A stretch of 64,000 nucleotides of DNA from Ochrobactrum vermis (GCF_002975205.1 NZ_PCOC01000001.1:2166001-2230000), one strand, 5' to 3'. Shown: positions 15,346 to 25,948, counted from the first letter of the stretch. Translations and numbers: made by a program. The notes: generated by a model not told the origin, from the letters alone.

Positions 15346-16620
15346 TCAGAAAAGCGATGCGATCCGGGCTGACTTGGAAGATTGCATTCGCGTCACGACA
15401 ACCATCTTGTTGAACTCACCGCGCTTGAAGGCGCGCAGGAAACGGGCGTAGTCCTTGAACACCACACAGCCGTTGGAATCCCCACGGCGTCCCAGCATGA
15501 AAGTATGCGCCAGCAGACCATCGCGGTTATAGCGGTTGTTGCCGTCGACGGGTGTAAGTCGGATCGCCTCGACGCCATGGAACAGCGCCTCACGCATACG
15601 CAGATCATAGGTATGCGGCGGCGTCGGGCCACGGTTCTTCTGATTCACATAACGCGGGTTATCACGCATCGAACCGAGGCCGGAATGCGCCTCAAGGCGT
15701 TCTCCGCCCGGCAGATAAACGGTAGCGGCTGAAATATCGTAGACAGCGACTTTGCCGCGCGAAGCCTGATTGAGAAGCGGGGTGAACAGGCCGGAGCGCG
15801 GCTCGTCGGTTGCACCGCTTTCCGGGGCATAGGCAAGCTCGGTCTTCTCATGCATGCGGGAGCGGCGCAGCGAAGGCTTGGCGCCTGGCAGCGGCACATC
15901 GTCAGGCAGGAATGCGTCATGGGCTGTCTCATCCTCAGCCGCCGTATTGGTCTTCTGGTCCGGAGCAAGCTGCGGAACAGGAACCGCGCTGCCAGTCGGG
16001 AGGTTTGCCTGCTTTTCGACAGCGTCCGCTTCTTCGGCTTGCGAAAGAGGTTCTATCGTGCTGAAAGTCGGCGCTGCTTCCGCTGCGGCCGGCATCGGCG
16101 CGTAGGCAACCACATTCGTACCGGCAGTCACGGCAGGTTGTTCTTGCCCGACGCTTGCCACAACAGGCTCTTCACGCCGGACGCGGTCAGCGCGCAATTC
16201 AACGAGAGACGCCGTATCGACGGGTTTATCCTCGATCACGGAGCCAGGCCCAATGTCTGCAATGATCGGCTCATCGTTCGCGCTTTTGGTGCGATGCCAG
16301 TCGAGGTTGGAATAAGCGGTATCGGCAGTATAGGCATTGATGAAACTTTGCCTGATCTTCCGCGATGGCGCGATTCTGTGATCGACGACTGCAAGTGCCT
16401 GCGGTGCTGTCAACGACACCCGGCGCATGACCGGGGCGATAGGCGCAAAGGCTGGCACGACCGTTTCAAGCGTGCCGAGCGCCGTCATCATCCAGCTTCC
16501 GGCCACAAGTCCCGTCGCTGCGAAGACCGCGACGCGTGTAAAACCCTTGAAACCGAATGGAAGCCTGATGCCGTTGCTGCGCGGAGCTGCGTAGCCATAC
16601 ACTTCTGTTACACACGCCAT
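15346..16620 (-). CDS. DUF2778 / L,D-transpeptidase-like cell-wall protein
   Basis: 424 residues. An N-terminal hydrophobic segment (about 28-48) anchors or exports the protein. A long low-complexity linker (50-270) follows. The C-terminal domain (about 285-410) contains the HTFMLGRRG segment and GDSNGCVVF with the probable catalytic His and Cys of the DUF2778/Tlde1-like fold. It would act on peptidoglycan in the periplasm. Confidence 0.75.
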   Translation of the reverse strand: MACVTEVYGYAAPRSNGIRLPFGFKGFTRVAVFAATGLVAGSWMMTALGTLETVVPAFAPIAPVMRRVSLTAPQALAVVDHRIAPSRKIRQSFINAYTADTAYSNLDWHRTKSANDEPIIADIGPGSVIEDKPVDTASLVELRADRVRREEPVVASVGQEQPAVTAGTNVVAYAPMPAAAEAAPTFSTIEPLSQAEEADAVEKQANLPTGSAVPVPQLAPDQKTNTAAEDETAHDAFLPDDVPLPGAKPSLRRSRMHEKTELAYAPESGATDEPRSGLFTPLLNQASRGKVAVYDISAATVYLPGGERLEAHSGLGSMRDNPRYVNQKNRGPTPPHTYDLRMREALFHGVEAIRLTPVDGNNRYNRDGLLAHTFMLGRRGDSNGCVVFKDYARFLRAFKRGEFNKMVVVTRMQSSKSARIASLF

Positions 16621-16796
16621 GATACAAAATCCGAGTGAAGTTCAACTTTCACGGCACCGCCTTGCATGTCAGTTCGGCAAAAAGACGAACAAGACATGAC
16701 AAGACGGTGACTGGAAGGTCGCCTCCAGCATCGCCAATTATGGTAACCAAATCCTTTACGGGATGAAGAAATCCGGTTCGGCGGGCTTCGGAAAAT

Positions 16797-17966
16797 TCAG
16801 GCAGTCAAAAGATAGGTGCCCTGCGTGGCGCTCGGGAACTCCAATCCCTCCACGGCCACACGATTGCGTCCGCGATGCTTTACCCGCATGAGGGCAAGAT
16901 CGGCACGGGCCGCCGTTTCCCATAATGTTTCACCACCGCGCACCATCGCGATACCGAAACTGCATGTCATCCCACGTTCCGCAGGCAACATGGGAAAACT
17001 ATGTCGGGCCACACGCCCGCAAAGCCGATTGCCCAGTCGCTCGCATGTTTCCGCATCGCCGTGAACCAGAAGCACAAACTCCTCGCCACCGACGCGCCCG
17101 ATAATCGTTATATTTGCCGCAGCCATTTGCAGGATCCGGGCAAACTCGACAAGAACCTGATCGCCGGTTGCATGGCCCAGCTCATCGTTGATCGACTTGA
17201 AGTGGTCGATATCGGCGATGATGACGCCATAATCACCGCGCTGGGCTTCGGTCAGGCGCAGATGCGCATGACGCTCAAGACCACGGCGATTGAAAACACC
17301 GGTCAGCGGATCGGAATCACGTTCTGCCTGCAATTCCTTAACCACATCGGAGGTCGTCACCACCAGAAGAACCAGACCGGCAAAGACACCGGCAAAGGCA
17401 CCAAATATCATGATGCCCTGCCAATAGCGCGAATGTATCAGCTCCGATGGTCGGGTGATTTCGGCGGAGAGCCCCATTGCCATTCCTGCCTGCACATAGA
17501 AATGCACCGTCAACAACAGCAATGCACCGTACAGCACACGCTCGATCCAGCTTCGGCGCGCGAGATCGCGCGCCTGAATGCAAAGAACCGCCACCAGACT
17601 ACCCAGGGTCAGTTGGACTGCAGGCGCAATCCGCGCATAGCTCGTATCATTTGCAATGAAATAGATCATGCCGCCCAGAAGACCGAGCCCGATCAGGCCC
17701 GACGCCAGGCGGGAATAACGTCCGCCCATGCGTACCATCACACCTTCGCAAAGCAGCCAGCCCCCTAGAAAGTGGAAAGTCGTGGCAATCGGCGACGTCA
17801 GGGTCAGGCTGTTCGAGATCAGCGATATAGGAACCAGAAGCCCGAAAGCGAAGCTGGCAAAGCTCAGACCGAACAGCAAAAGATGCCTGCGCTTCGTGTC
17901 GAGCATCCAGACGCCCAACATCGTCGCAGCAAACAACAATACTACCAGCGGCGGTACGAACTTCAC
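16797..17966 (-). CDS. Membrane-bound diguanylate cyclase (GGDEF domain)
   Basis: 389 residues. Six or seven hydrophobic helices (residues 1-205) form the sensor half. A GGDEF domain (about 220-375) follows, with DPLTGVFNRRG, the metal-site DIDHFKSIND and the active-site loop as GGEEF, an accepted variant. It makes cyclic di-GMP. No allosteric RxxD inhibitory site is evident just before the loop. Confidence 0.9.
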   Translation of the reverse strand: MKFVPPLVVLLFAATMLGVWMLDTKRRHLLLFGLSFASFAFGLLVPISLISNSLTLTSPIATTFHFLGGWLLCEGVMVRMGGRYSRLASGLIGLGLLGGMIYFIANDTSYARIAPAVQLTLGSLVAVLCIQARDLARRSWIERVLYGALLLLTVHFYVQAGMAMGLSAEITRPSELIHSRYWQGIMIFGAFAGVFAGLVLLVVTTSDVVKELQAERDSDPLTGVFNRRGLERHAHLRLTEAQRGDYGVIIADIDHFKSINDELGHATGDQVLVEFARILQMAAANITIIGRVGGEEFVLLVHGDAETCERLGNRLCGRVARHSFPMLPAERGMTCSFGIAMVRGGETLWETAARADLALMRVKHRGRNRVAVEGLEFPSATQGTYLLTA

Positions 17967-18167
17967 AAACGGGTCCTAAATCGGTTGAAAATGGGAATGC
18001 AAAAAACGCTATTTCAAATTGAACCCAATGTGCAATTACAAACTAGGATCAAAGTCAAGTTGTCAGCTTGGAATATTTACGAGCACGAAAGCCTAACTGA
18101 GCAATCTTGAGAATAAGTGATTGCTAAAAACCAACTAAAAACAACATCATTAGGCGAGAATCTTTTT

Positions 18168-19382
18168 TCACGCAGTTTTGACCTTCAAATTTATCCCCAG
18201 AAGCTTTTCAGTGATCATGCGACCGATGGGTATCGAAGATGTCGCGGCCGGTGACGGCGCGTTACACACATGAAGCATTCTTTCCGTTTCCTTGAAGAGA
18301 AAATCATGCGCCAGCGTGCCGTCATCAAGGACGGCTTGCGCACGTATTCCGGCTCCTGGCGAACCAAGATCGGAAAGCTCCAGTGTCGGGCAATATTTCC
18401 AACACTCTTTCAGATAGCGCGCGCGAGATGCGGAATTGCTGAATTCGGATAGCGCCGAGCGCCAGTTCTTCCTCGCCATTTTCCAGAAGCCCGGAAACGT
18501 CGACATATCTGCGACATCGCCTGCGCGAAAACTGCCTTTGTCGTACCCTTCTCGGGAGAACCCCAGAACAGCATTCGGACCGACCGTCACGCCCCCGTCA
18601 ATCGTTCGCGTCAGATGGATGCCGAGAAATGGCAGGTCGGGATCAGGGATCGGATAGATCAGATGCTTGACGATCTTCGCCTTGGATGGCGGCAGGGTGT
18701 AGTATTCGCCGCGAAACGGCACGATGCGATGGCGGATATCCAGCCCGGCAAGCCGCGCGATACGGTCCGACTGCAATCCGGCACAGGCGACCAGCTTGGA
18801 AGCGCGCGCAGTCTCCCCGTTCGCGGTTACCGTAACGCCTTTGTCATCCTCCCGGATTGCCGTGACCGGCGAATTGAGCCGTACGATACCGCCACGCTCG
18901 ACGATTTCTGCAGCCATAGCCCGCGATACTTTCGCATAGTCGACAATGCCTGTCGCCGGAACGAGGAGTGCTCCGAGCCCCGAAACCGCAGGCTCGACCT
19001 CGCGTAGCGCCTGCTGATCCACATGCTGGAACATTATGTCGTTCTGGATCGCACGCTTGGCCAGAGCCTCCATGCGTTCGACCTCCTGCGGCGAGGTTGC
19101 CACCAGAAGCTTGCCGCATGTCTCGAACGGAATGGAATACTGCCTGCAAAAAGCCTTCGTGGCTTCGGCGCCTGCCCGACATAGCTGCGCCTTCAGTGAA
19201 CCAGGCTGGTAATAGATACCGGCATGAATGACACCACTATTGTGTCCCGTCTGATGGCGCGCAAAGTCGCTTTCCTTCTCCAGCAGGATGATCTTTGCGC
19301 CCGGCTCTGCTTCCTGCATGGCTTTTGCCGTCGCAAGCCCGACAATACCCCCACCGATGACGCAATAATCATAATCTGCCAC
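18168..19382 (-). CDS. lhgO: L-2-hydroxyglutarate oxidase
   Basis: 404 residues. The N-terminal FAD site is GGGIVGLATA with a LLEKE acceptor. The HNSGVIHAGIYY motif and the substrate domain ending AQAVLDDGTLAHDF are typical of LhgO/YgaF. It oxidises L-2-hydroxyglutarate to 2-oxoglutarate and feeds the respiratory chain at the inner membrane. Confidence 0.9.
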   Translation of the reverse strand: MADYDYCVIGGGIVGLATAKAMQEAEPGAKIILLEKESDFARHQTGHNSGVIHAGIYYQPGSLKAQLCRAGAEATKAFCRQYSIPFETCGKLLVATSPQEVERMEALAKRAIQNDIMFQHVDQQALREVEPAVSGLGALLVPATGIVDYAKVSRAMAAEIVERGGIVRLNSPVTAIREDDKGVTVTANGETARASKLVACAGLQSDRIARLAGLDIRHRIVPFRGEYYTLPPSKAKIVKHLIYPIPDPDLPFLGIHLTRTIDGGVTVGPNAVLGFSREGYDKGSFRAGDVADMSTFPGFWKMARKNWRSALSEFSNSASRARYLKECWKYCPTLELSDLGSPGAGIRAQAVLDDGTLAHDFLFKETERMLHVCNAPSPAATSSIPIGRMITEKLLGINLKVKTA

Positions 19383-19557
19383 GAAGTCCCCTCCTCATGC
19401 TCCGCAAAGAGATAGATAGCGCCTGCCTCTTCGCAAATTCCTGTCTTGTTGCAACCCGACAAGGTTATTACCTGTTATTTATACGAATGCGGCCTTGGTT
19501 GCAGCACCGCAAAATGGCATTCTTTGCCAAACCCGTTCCCCCATGCGGAGAAGATAT

Positions 19558-20556
19558 ATGCGCCATCAGTTCGACCTTTTTGCTCCTTCCCCGGCGGAAG
19601 GAGAGAAACGGGCAGAACTACGTCCTGCCCGTACCAGGCCCGGAAAGACAACCGGCCTTGATGAAGCAGCAATGGTGCAGCAACTGAAGGACAGCGGACG
19701 CTACCGCATATTGCGTCGGCTCGATCCGCCGCCGACAGTACCGGATGCCGACAAGGTGGCCTTTCCCCGCCTTGGCGTCATTGTCGATACGGAAACCACT
19801 GGCCTCAGTGCCGCGCAGGAAGAAATCATCGAAATCGGCGCCGTGGCTTTTCGCTATGCAGACGATGGCTCCATCGGCGATGTCTGCGCCACCTTCGGCG
19901 CCTTGCAGGAACCGTCGAAGCCGATCCCCGCTGACATTACCCGCATCACCGGCATTACAGACGAGATGGTGAAGGGCCAGACGATCCCGCGCGAGAAGCT
20001 GGACGCACTCATCACCGAAGCCGATATCATCATCGCGCATAATGCCGGTTTTGACCGTCCGTTTCTCGAACGTTTCTCAATCGCTTTCGCCGACAAGCCA
20101 TGGGCTTGCTCGGTCAAGGAAATCGACTGGACGGCACGCGGCTTCGAAGGCACCAAGCTTGGTTATCTGATCGGCCAGAGCGGTTATTTTCACAACGGGC
20201 ACCGCGCCGAGGATGACTGCCAGGCACTGCTCGCCGTGCTGAAGGAACAATCCGGCGAGACAACACCTTTTGCCGAGCTGCTGAAAGCCAGCCAGAAATC
20301 GCGCCTGCGCATCTATGCCGAAAACAGCCCCTTCGACATGAAGGACAAGCTGAAGGAGCGCCGCTATCGCTGGTCGGATGGCAGCGACGGACGCCCGAAA
20401 TCGTGGTGGACGGAGATCGGCGAAGATGAACTCGACGCCGAGCTCGACTATCTGCGCACCGAGATTTACGGTTGGCGCGATGCCGATCCGTTGATCCAGA
20501 AGCTTACCGCCGTGGATCGTTACAAGGAACGCGCGCCGCTCAGGCCCGGTAAATAG
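19558..20556 (+). CDS. DnaQ-like 3'-5' exonuclease
   Basis: ATG 19558 follows GGAG at good spacing and gives 332 residues; a longer frame starts upstream without a site. The DEDDh exonuclease motifs are present: VDTETTGL (Exo I), IAHNAGFDRPFLE (Exo II) and HRAEDDC (Exo III, with His). A C-terminal extension (about 250-332, KERRYRWSDG) is typical of the alphaproteobacterial branch. It probably processes 3' ends of single-stranded DNA or RNA. Confidence 0.88.
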   Translation: MRHQFDLFAPSPAEGEKRAELRPARTRPGKTTGLDEAAMVQQLKDSGRYRILRRLDPPPTVPDADKVAFPRLGVIVDTETTGLSAAQEEIIEIGAVAFRYADDGSIGDVCATFGALQEPSKPIPADITRITGITDEMVKGQTIPREKLDALITEADIIIAHNAGFDRPFLERFSIAFADKPWACSVKEIDWTARGFEGTKLGYLIGQSGYFHNGHRAEDDCQALLAVLKEQSGETTPFAELLKASQKSRLRIYAENSPFDMKDKLKERRYRWSDGSDGRPKSWWTEIGEDELDAELDYLRTEIYGWRDADPLIQKLTAVDRYKERAPLRPGK

Positions 20557-20577
20557 CAAGGATGGGACTTAGCCCCC

Positions 20578-20720
20578 TCATCCTGAGGAGAGGTCCTGAG
20601 CTTGTCGAAGGACATCGTCTCGAAGGGTGAGGAGGCGACGGGGCGAAATTCTAGCCTTGCCGCCCGCACCCCTCGCCCTTCGAGACGGCGCTTCGCGCTT
20701 CCTCAGCAGAGGGATGCTGG
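20578..20720. repeat. Intergenic inverted-repeat element
   Basis: CGTCTCGAAGGGTGAGG near 20616 pairs, with one mismatch, with CCTCGCCCTTCGAGACG near 20680. The flanks CCTCATCCTGAGGAG and CTTCCTCAG are also related. It resembles the palindromic intergenic repeats scattered through alphaproteobacterial genomes. It lies between convergent genes and could stabilise or end transcripts. Confidence 0.65.
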
Positions 20721-20728
20721 TTTGGTGA

Positions 20729-22117
20729 TCAGGCGAGAACCGGCCAAGGGCGCTGCGCTGGCCGGATATTTTCGTAAGCTTGCGCCAGTCGCAACACGCC
20801 CAGATCATCGAACCGCTGGCCGAAAATCTGCAAGCCGATTGGCAATCCCGTCGATGTATAACCGCAATTGATCGAGACCGCCGGTTGCTCCGACATGTTC
20901 ATCGCAACTGTGAAGGCGATGTGCTCGAAAGGACGCTGCGGATCATTGACCGGCGATGCCCATTCCGCCGGATAGGTCGGCATTGGAGAGGTCGGCGAAA
21001 TGATGAAGTCGAAATCCTTGGACGCGACAAGCGCCGCATTGCGCATTGCGTCGATCTGCGCGAAACCGGAATAGACCTCTTCCCCGTTCAGCGCTTCAGC
21101 GGTTTCGGTCCACTGATATATGTAAGGCAGGATTTTCGCCCGGTTTTCCGGCGTCATCTTCTTCACATCCGCCCAGGACCGCGCGCGCCAGAAGCGGTCG
21201 AGACCGTCGATCATGGTGCGATTGAGGAATGGGGCGACCGGCTCGATGATCGCGCCCGCATCGGCAAATGCTTTCGCGGCTGCTACCACCGCAGCGCGGG
21301 TTTCATCGCCGGTCGGCTCGCCGAAACCGGCATCGAGCCAGAGGCCGATCTTCAGACCCTTGACGTCGATATTCAGGTCCATCCAGTCAATGTCCTGATA
21401 GGGCAGGCTCATGGCGTCGCGGCGGTCGGGCCGCGACAGCACCGACATGTAAAGCGCGCTGTCGGCGACCGTGCGGGTCATCGGACCCGCTACGCGGCCG
21501 AGGAATGCCGGATCAATCGGAATACGCCCGAAGGACGGTTTCAGACCGACGAGACCGCACCAGCCCGCAGGCAGGCGGATGGAGCCGCCAATATCGGTGC
21601 CGATATGCAAAGGACCGTAACCGGCGGCACCGGCGCTGCCTGCACCGGCACTGGAACCACCCGGATTCGTGTTCATGTCCCACGGATTGCGCGCAAGCTT
21701 GTGGAAGCTCGACAGGCCCGATGACAACATGCCGAGATCGGGCATGGTGGTCTTGGCGAGCAGCACGCCGCCAGCCTCGCGGGTGCGGGCCGCAGGCGGT
21801 GCGTCAGCGGCGGCAGGCTTCAGCGGCAACGCCGCACAGCCAAGAGGAACCGCCGTGCCTTCGGTCGCGATATTTTCCTTGATCGTCAGCGGCACACCAT
21901 CGATGGGACCGGCAGGTTCGCCCTTCGACCAGCGCGCTTCCGAGGCCTTGGCCGCCGCACGCGCGGCATCCGGGTCATACGCCCAAAGCGCATTCAGCTT
22001 CGGCTCACAGGCTTCGATGCGGGTGATGACGGCTTCCGTGACCTCGACCGGCGAAAGCGACTTCGCCTGATAGGCGGACACGAGTTCGACGGCTGACAAA
22101 TCGGCAAGATTCGACAT
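20729..22117 (-). CDS. Amidase signature family hydrolase
   Basis: ATG 22117 gives 462 residues and has GAGGA upstream; the start 15 bases earlier does not. The Ser-cisSer-Lys triad is visible: TIKEN (Lys, about 83), GGSSAG (cis-Ser, about 158) and DIGGSIRLPA (nucleophile Ser, about 182). It hydrolyses an amide. Being last in the transporter operon, it probably acts on the imported substrate. Confidence 0.88.
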   Translation of the reverse strand: MSNLADLSAVELVSAYQAKSLSPVEVTEAVITRIEACEPKLNALWAYDPDAARAAAKASEARWSKGEPAGPIDGVPLTIKENIATEGTAVPLGCAALPLKPAAADAPPAARTREAGGVLLAKTTMPDLGMLSSGLSSFHKLARNPWDMNTNPGGSSAGAGSAGAAGYGPLHIGTDIGGSIRLPAGWCGLVGLKPSFGRIPIDPAFLGRVAGPMTRTVADSALYMSVLSRPDRRDAMSLPYQDIDWMDLNIDVKGLKIGLWLDAGFGEPTGDETRAAVVAAAKAFADAGAIIEPVAPFLNRTMIDGLDRFWRARSWADVKKMTPENRAKILPYIYQWTETAEALNGEEVYSGFAQIDAMRNAALVASKDFDFIISPTSPMPTYPAEWASPVNDPQRPFEHIAFTVAMNMSEQPAVSINCGYTSTGLPIGLQIFGQRFDDLGVLRLAQAYENIRPAQRPWPVLA

Positions 22118-22133
22118 TGGATATTTCCTCAAA

Positions 22134-22982
22134 TCACTCAGGCAATTTCAGTGTGGAATCGGATCGCCGCACGCGCTTGCGGCGACCGGAGAAAGGCTTT
22201 GGCACGGCATCGACCAGCGCCCGTGTATAGTCGTGCTGCGGATTGTCGAACACCGCATTGGTCGGCCCTTGCTCGACGATATTGCCGCGATAGATCACTG
22301 CAACGCGGTCAGTGATTGCGCGCACGACGCCGAGGTCGTGGCTGATGAAAAGATAGGAAAGGCCGAACTTTTCCTGCAAATCCATCATCAGGTTCAAGAC
22401 CTGCGCCTGGATGGAAACGTCGAGCGCGGAGACCGGCTCGTCGGCGACGATCAGCGCCGGTCTGGTGATCAGGGCGCGGGCAATGGCAATGCGCTGGCGC
22501 TGCCCGCCGGAAAACTCATGCGGATATTTTTCCGCCGATGCTTTTGGTAGGCCAACCGCCTCCAGCACTTCCGCCACGCGGTCGTCGCGGTCCTTGGAAC
22601 TGGTGCCGCTTTCCAGTGACACAATCGGCTCGGAAATAATCCGCTTCACCGTATGGCGCGGATCGAGCGAGCCATAGGGGTCCTGAAAAATCGCCTGAAA
22701 GCCTTTGCGCGCCTCGCGCAGGCCCGAGCGATCCAGCGCATAGATATCCTGTCCGTTGATGAGAATCTGACCCGATTGCGGGCGCTCCAGCCCCATCACG
22801 GCGCGGGCCAGCGTGGATTTGCCGGAACCGCTTTCGCCGACAATGCCAAGGCTTTGACCGGCTTCGATCTCGACATTCACACCATGCAACACCCGCAATG
22901 CGCTGGGCTTCGAAAAGAACGATGCGCGCGGAAGCTGATATTCGCGCACCACATCGCGCACCTGTAAAATCATCTGGCTCAT
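22134..22982 (-). CDS. Peptide-type ABC transporter ATP-binding protein (DppF/OppF-like)
   Basis: 282 residues with Walker [10 protein letters not shown], signature FSGGQRQRIA, Walker B LIVADEP and a switch His (ISHDLGV). The short C-terminal extension fits the peptide/nickel transporter class. Its start overlaps the stop of the partner ATPase gene by 4 bases. It energises import through the two permeases. Confidence 0.92.
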   Translation of the reverse strand: MSQMILQVRDVVREYQLPRASFFSKPSALRVLHGVNVEIEAGQSLGIVGESGSGKSTLARAVMGLERPQSGQILINGQDIYALDRSGLREARKGFQAIFQDPYGSLDPRHTVKRIISEPIVSLESGTSSKDRDDRVAEVLEAVGLPKASAEKYPHEFSGGQRQRIAIARALITRPALIVADEPVSALDVSIQAQVLNLMMDLQEKFGLSYLFISHDLGVVRAITDRVAVIYRGNIVEQGPTNAVFDNPQHDYTRALVDAVPKPFSGRRKRVRRSDSTLKLPE

Positions 22983-23995
22983 GAAACCACCTCGCCTTCA
23001 CGCGGATGCAGGCAGGCGGCGCGATGCACGATGCCGTCATTCTCGGCGATGAAATCGAGCCCCGGCATTGCCTGTCGACAATCGTCCTGCACAAAGGCGC
23101 AGCGATCGGCAAAGGTGCAATGAGGCGGACGCGCCAGCGGGTCCGGCACGACGCCCGGAATGGCGGCAAGGCGCTGGCGTTTGCCCGTGGCGTGGCTGCG
23201 CACCAGTGCGGCCCCATGCGGCGAGGCTGCAAACAAGCCGCGTGCATAGGGATGCGCCATGCGGTGGAAGACGGCTTCCGTGCGTCCGGTCTCGACAATG
23301 CGGCCCGCATACATGACAGCGATACGGTCGGTCATTTCCGACACCACGCCGAGATCATGGGTGATCAGCATCAGAGCCGTGCCGGTTTCATCGATCAGTT
23401 CGTCCATCAGATCGAGAATCTGCGCCTGCACGGTGACATCGAGCGCCGTTGTCGGCTCATCGGCGATCAGCAGGTCCGGCTCGCAGGCAATCGCCATGGC
23501 GATCATCACGCGCTGGCGTTGCCCGCCTGACAGCTGATGCGGATAGAGATCGAGATTGAAGCGCGGCGCAGGCAGCCCGACGCGATCCAGAAGGCGGCGC
23601 GCTTCACGCTCCGCATCGGCGCGGCTTTCGCCCAGATGCAGGCGGCGACCTTCGGCAACCTGCGCACCGATGGACTTGACCGGATTGAGCGCCGTCATCG
23701 GCTCCTGAAAGATCATCGCCATGCGCCGTCCGCGCATCTTGCACAGTTCCGCTTCCGGCTTGTTCGCCAGATCCTCGCCGTCGAAACGCAAGCGACCGCG
23801 CACCCGCATCCGATCGGGCAGCAAACCCATGGCGGCAAGGGCGGTGATCGACTTGCCGCTGCCGGATTCGCCCACGATGCCGAGGCGTTCGCCACGGTTC
23901 AGCGTCAGCGTAATGCCGGAGACAATATCTGCGGAACGGTCGCCGAAGGGCAGCTCGACAGACATATCGTCCATCTCAAGCAATGGAGCTGTCAT
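22979..23995 (-). CDS. Peptide-type ABC transporter ATP-binding protein (DppD/OppD-like)
   Basis: 338 residues. Walker A is GESGSGKS, the signature LSGGQRQRV and Walker B LLIADEP. The C-terminal oligopeptide-transporter region has a cysteine-containing [17 protein letters not shown] segment, which in OppD-type proteins can bind an iron-sulfur cluster. It overlaps the permease gene by 4 bases. Confidence 0.92.
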   Translation of the reverse strand: MTAPLLEMDDMSVELPFGDRSADIVSGITLTLNRGERLGIVGESGSGKSITALAAMGLLPDRMRVRGRLRFDGEDLANKPEAELCKMRGRRMAMIFQEPMTALNPVKSIGAQVAEGRRLHLGESRADAEREARRLLDRVGLPAPRFNLDLYPHQLSGGQRQRVMIAMAIACEPDLLIADEPTTALDVTVQAQILDLMDELIDETGTALMLITHDLGVVSEMTDRIAVMYAGRIVETGRTEAVFHRMAHPYARGLFAASPHGAALVRSHATGKRQRLAAIPGVVPDPLARPPHCTFADRCAFVQDDCRQAMPGLDFIAENDGIVHRAACLHPREGEVVS

Positions 23996-24864
23996 CTTTG
24001 CCTCCTGACGCGCGGGTCAAGCACATCGCGCAATCCGTCACCCAGCATGTTGAGGCCAAGCACGGCGAACGTGATGGCAAGGCCGGGGAAAATGGCGAGC
24101 CATGGCGCGTCGTAAATAAAGGTCTGTGCGTCGTTGAGCATCTTGCCCCAGCTTGGCATGGGCGGCTGGGTGCCAAGCCCGACATAGGAAAGGCCCGCTT
24201 CGGCAACGATGGCGAGCGCGAACTGGATCGTCGCCTGCACGATCAGCACATGGTTGATATTGGGCAGCACATGCAAAAGCGTGATCGACACATCGCCGCG
24301 ACCAGCGCAACGGGCTGCCTGCACATATTCGCGTTTCCAAAGCCCCAGCGATGCGCCGCGCGTGACACGGGCAAACACCGGAATGTTGAAAATGCCGATG
24401 GCGATCATCGCATTCACGGCGCCGGGGCCGAAGACCGCCGTGATGATCACCGCCGTCAAAAGTGCCGGAAAGGCGAAGGCCAGATCGGTCATGCGCATGA
24501 CGAAACCGTCCACCATGCCGCCGCGTGCCGCCGCGAAGGCGCCAAGCGGAATGCCGATCCCCGCGCCGACCAGCACGGCAATGATCGACACCGCGATGGA
24601 ATTGCGCGCGCCGACCATGATCATGGAAAACACGTCGCGACCGAAATTATCCGTGCCGAACAGATGATTGAGGCTTGGCCCCTGCAACTTGTCGCGGAAA
24701 TTCATGGCCGTCGGCGAATAGGGCGTCCAGAAAAAGGAGATGAGCGCCATCGCAACCAGGATAACCGTGATCAGCGTGCCGATGGTCAGGCTGCGGCTCA
24801 AAAGCACCGTTCGGAAAAAGCCCGGCTTCGGCAGGATTTGCGTGTCTTGCTTTGCTGGGCTCAT
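23992..24864 (-). CDS. Peptide-type ABC transporter permease (DppC-like)
   Basis: 290 residues with an N-terminal OppC-type helix (about 24-46), the LFGTDNFGRDVFS motif and five further helices carrying the EAA loop (ARCAGRGD region). It is the second inner-membrane permease. 4-base overlaps on both sides show one transcript. Confidence 0.9.
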   Translation of the reverse strand: MSPAKQDTQILPKPGFFRTVLLSRSLTIGTLITVILVAMALISFFWTPYSPTAMNFRDKLQGPSLNHLFGTDNFGRDVFSMIMVGARNSIAVSIIAVLVGAGIGIPLGAFAAARGGMVDGFVMRMTDLAFAFPALLTAVIITAVFGPGAVNAMIAIGIFNIPVFARVTRGASLGLWKREYVQAARCAGRGDVSITLLHVLPNINHVLIVQATIQFALAIVAEAGLSYVGLGTQPPMPSWGKMLNDAQTFIYDAPWLAIFPGLAITFAVLGLNMLGDGLRDVLDPRVRRQR

Positions 24865-25814
24865 CGGCTGCCTCCCGTTGAAAGGCGCGGGTCGATAAAA
24901 CCATAGACAAGATCAACGATGAAATTGACCGCGATCACGGAAGCGGCAAGCAGCGTTACCAGCGACTGCACGGTGACGAGATCGCGCTGCGCAATGGCCT
25001 GAAACACCAGCCTTCCAAGGCCGGGCAGATTAAATACGTTTTCGATGATGATGGTTCCCGCCAGCAGAAAGGAGAATTGCAGCCCGATGATGGTGACAAC
25101 CGGGATCAGCGCATTGGGCACGGCATGACGCCAGAGTGCTGACGTGCGTGTCAGGCCCTTGGCGCGCGCGGTCCGCACGAAATCCTCACCCAGCGTTTCA
25201 ATGACGGCGGAGCGGGTCACGCGGGCCAGAATGGCGGCAAGCGGCAGCGCGAGCGCCAGTGCAGGCAGAAACAGCGAGCGAATGCCGTTCCAGAAGCCAC
25301 CTTCCCAACCCGCAAAACCCGAGGCCGGAAACCAGCCGAGCTGCAAGGCAAACAGCAGGATCAAAAGCAGGCCGAGCCAGAAATTCGGAATGGCGACACC
25401 AACCTGCGCAACGCCCATGGAAAGCACGTCGCCGACCTTGCCGCGCTTGGACGCCGCATAGACACCGACCGGAATGGCGACCGCGACCGACAGAACCATG
25501 GACAAAAGAGCCAGCGGCAGCGTGACCATGATGCGCGGTCCGAGCAATTCGCTGATCGGCACGGAATAGGTATAGCTCGTGCCGAAATCGCCTTTGAGAA
25601 AGCCGCCGATCCATGTGAGATAGCGCCACCAGATCGGCTGGTCGAGGCCGAGCTGGGTGTGGAGCGCGGCCAGCGTTTCAGGCTGCGCATTGATGCCGAG
25701 GATCACCGCCGCCGGGTCGCCCGGCAGAACCTGCATCAGCAGAAAGACGATGACGGAAGCCGCAAGCGTCGTCAGCAAGAGCGAGACCAACCGCCCGGAT
25801 ATGTAAGCCAGCAA
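24861..25814 (-). CDS. Peptide-type ABC transporter permease (DppB-like), TTG start
   Basis: I chose the TTG at 25814 because AAGGAGG lies 6 bases upstream; it gives 317 residues starting LLAYISGRLVSLLL, the usual N-terminus. Upstream in-frame ATGs give an unlikely charged extension. Six helices, the LPGDPAAVILG segment and an EAA loop (RTARAKGL) mark the DppB subunit. Confidence 0.9.
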   Translation of the reverse strand: MLAYISGRLVSLLLTTLAASVIVFLLMQVLPGDPAAVILGINAQPETLAALHTQLGLDQPIWWRYLTWIGGFLKGDFGTSYTYSVPISELLGPRIMVTLPLALLSMVLSVAVAIPVGVYAASKRGKVGDVLSMGVAQVGVAIPNFWLGLLLILLFALQLGWFPASGFAGWEGGFWNGIRSLFLPALALALPLAAILARVTRSAVIETLGEDFVRTARAKGLTRTSALWRHAVPNALIPVVTIIGLQFSFLLAGTIIIENVFNLPGLGRLVFQAIAQRDLVTVQSLVTLLAASVIAVNFIVDLVYGFIDPRLSTGGSR

Positions 25815-25914
25815 AGCGACCTCCTTGAAAAGACGGACATCCGCTTTCCACATTCCAACTCGCCGCACGCTCTCCCCTTATCTTTATGGAGCGCACAACC
25901 ATTCGTGTTGTCTT

Positions 25915-25942
25915 CCGCCCCTTTGCCAAAGCGCCGGGGCGG
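25915..25942 (-). repeat. Hairpin between binding-protein and permease genes
   Basis: CCGCCCC pairs with GGGGCGG across a 14-base loop immediately after the binding-protein stop. In such operons a stem here commonly protects the upstream mRNA, allowing more binding protein than permease. Confidence 0.5.
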
Positions 25943-25948
25943 AGGTTC

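Noticed and set aside
15810..16638. Long plus-strand frames opposite the L,D-transpeptidase-like gene
   Set aside because: High-GC shadow frames with Arg/Ser-rich composition and no known family.
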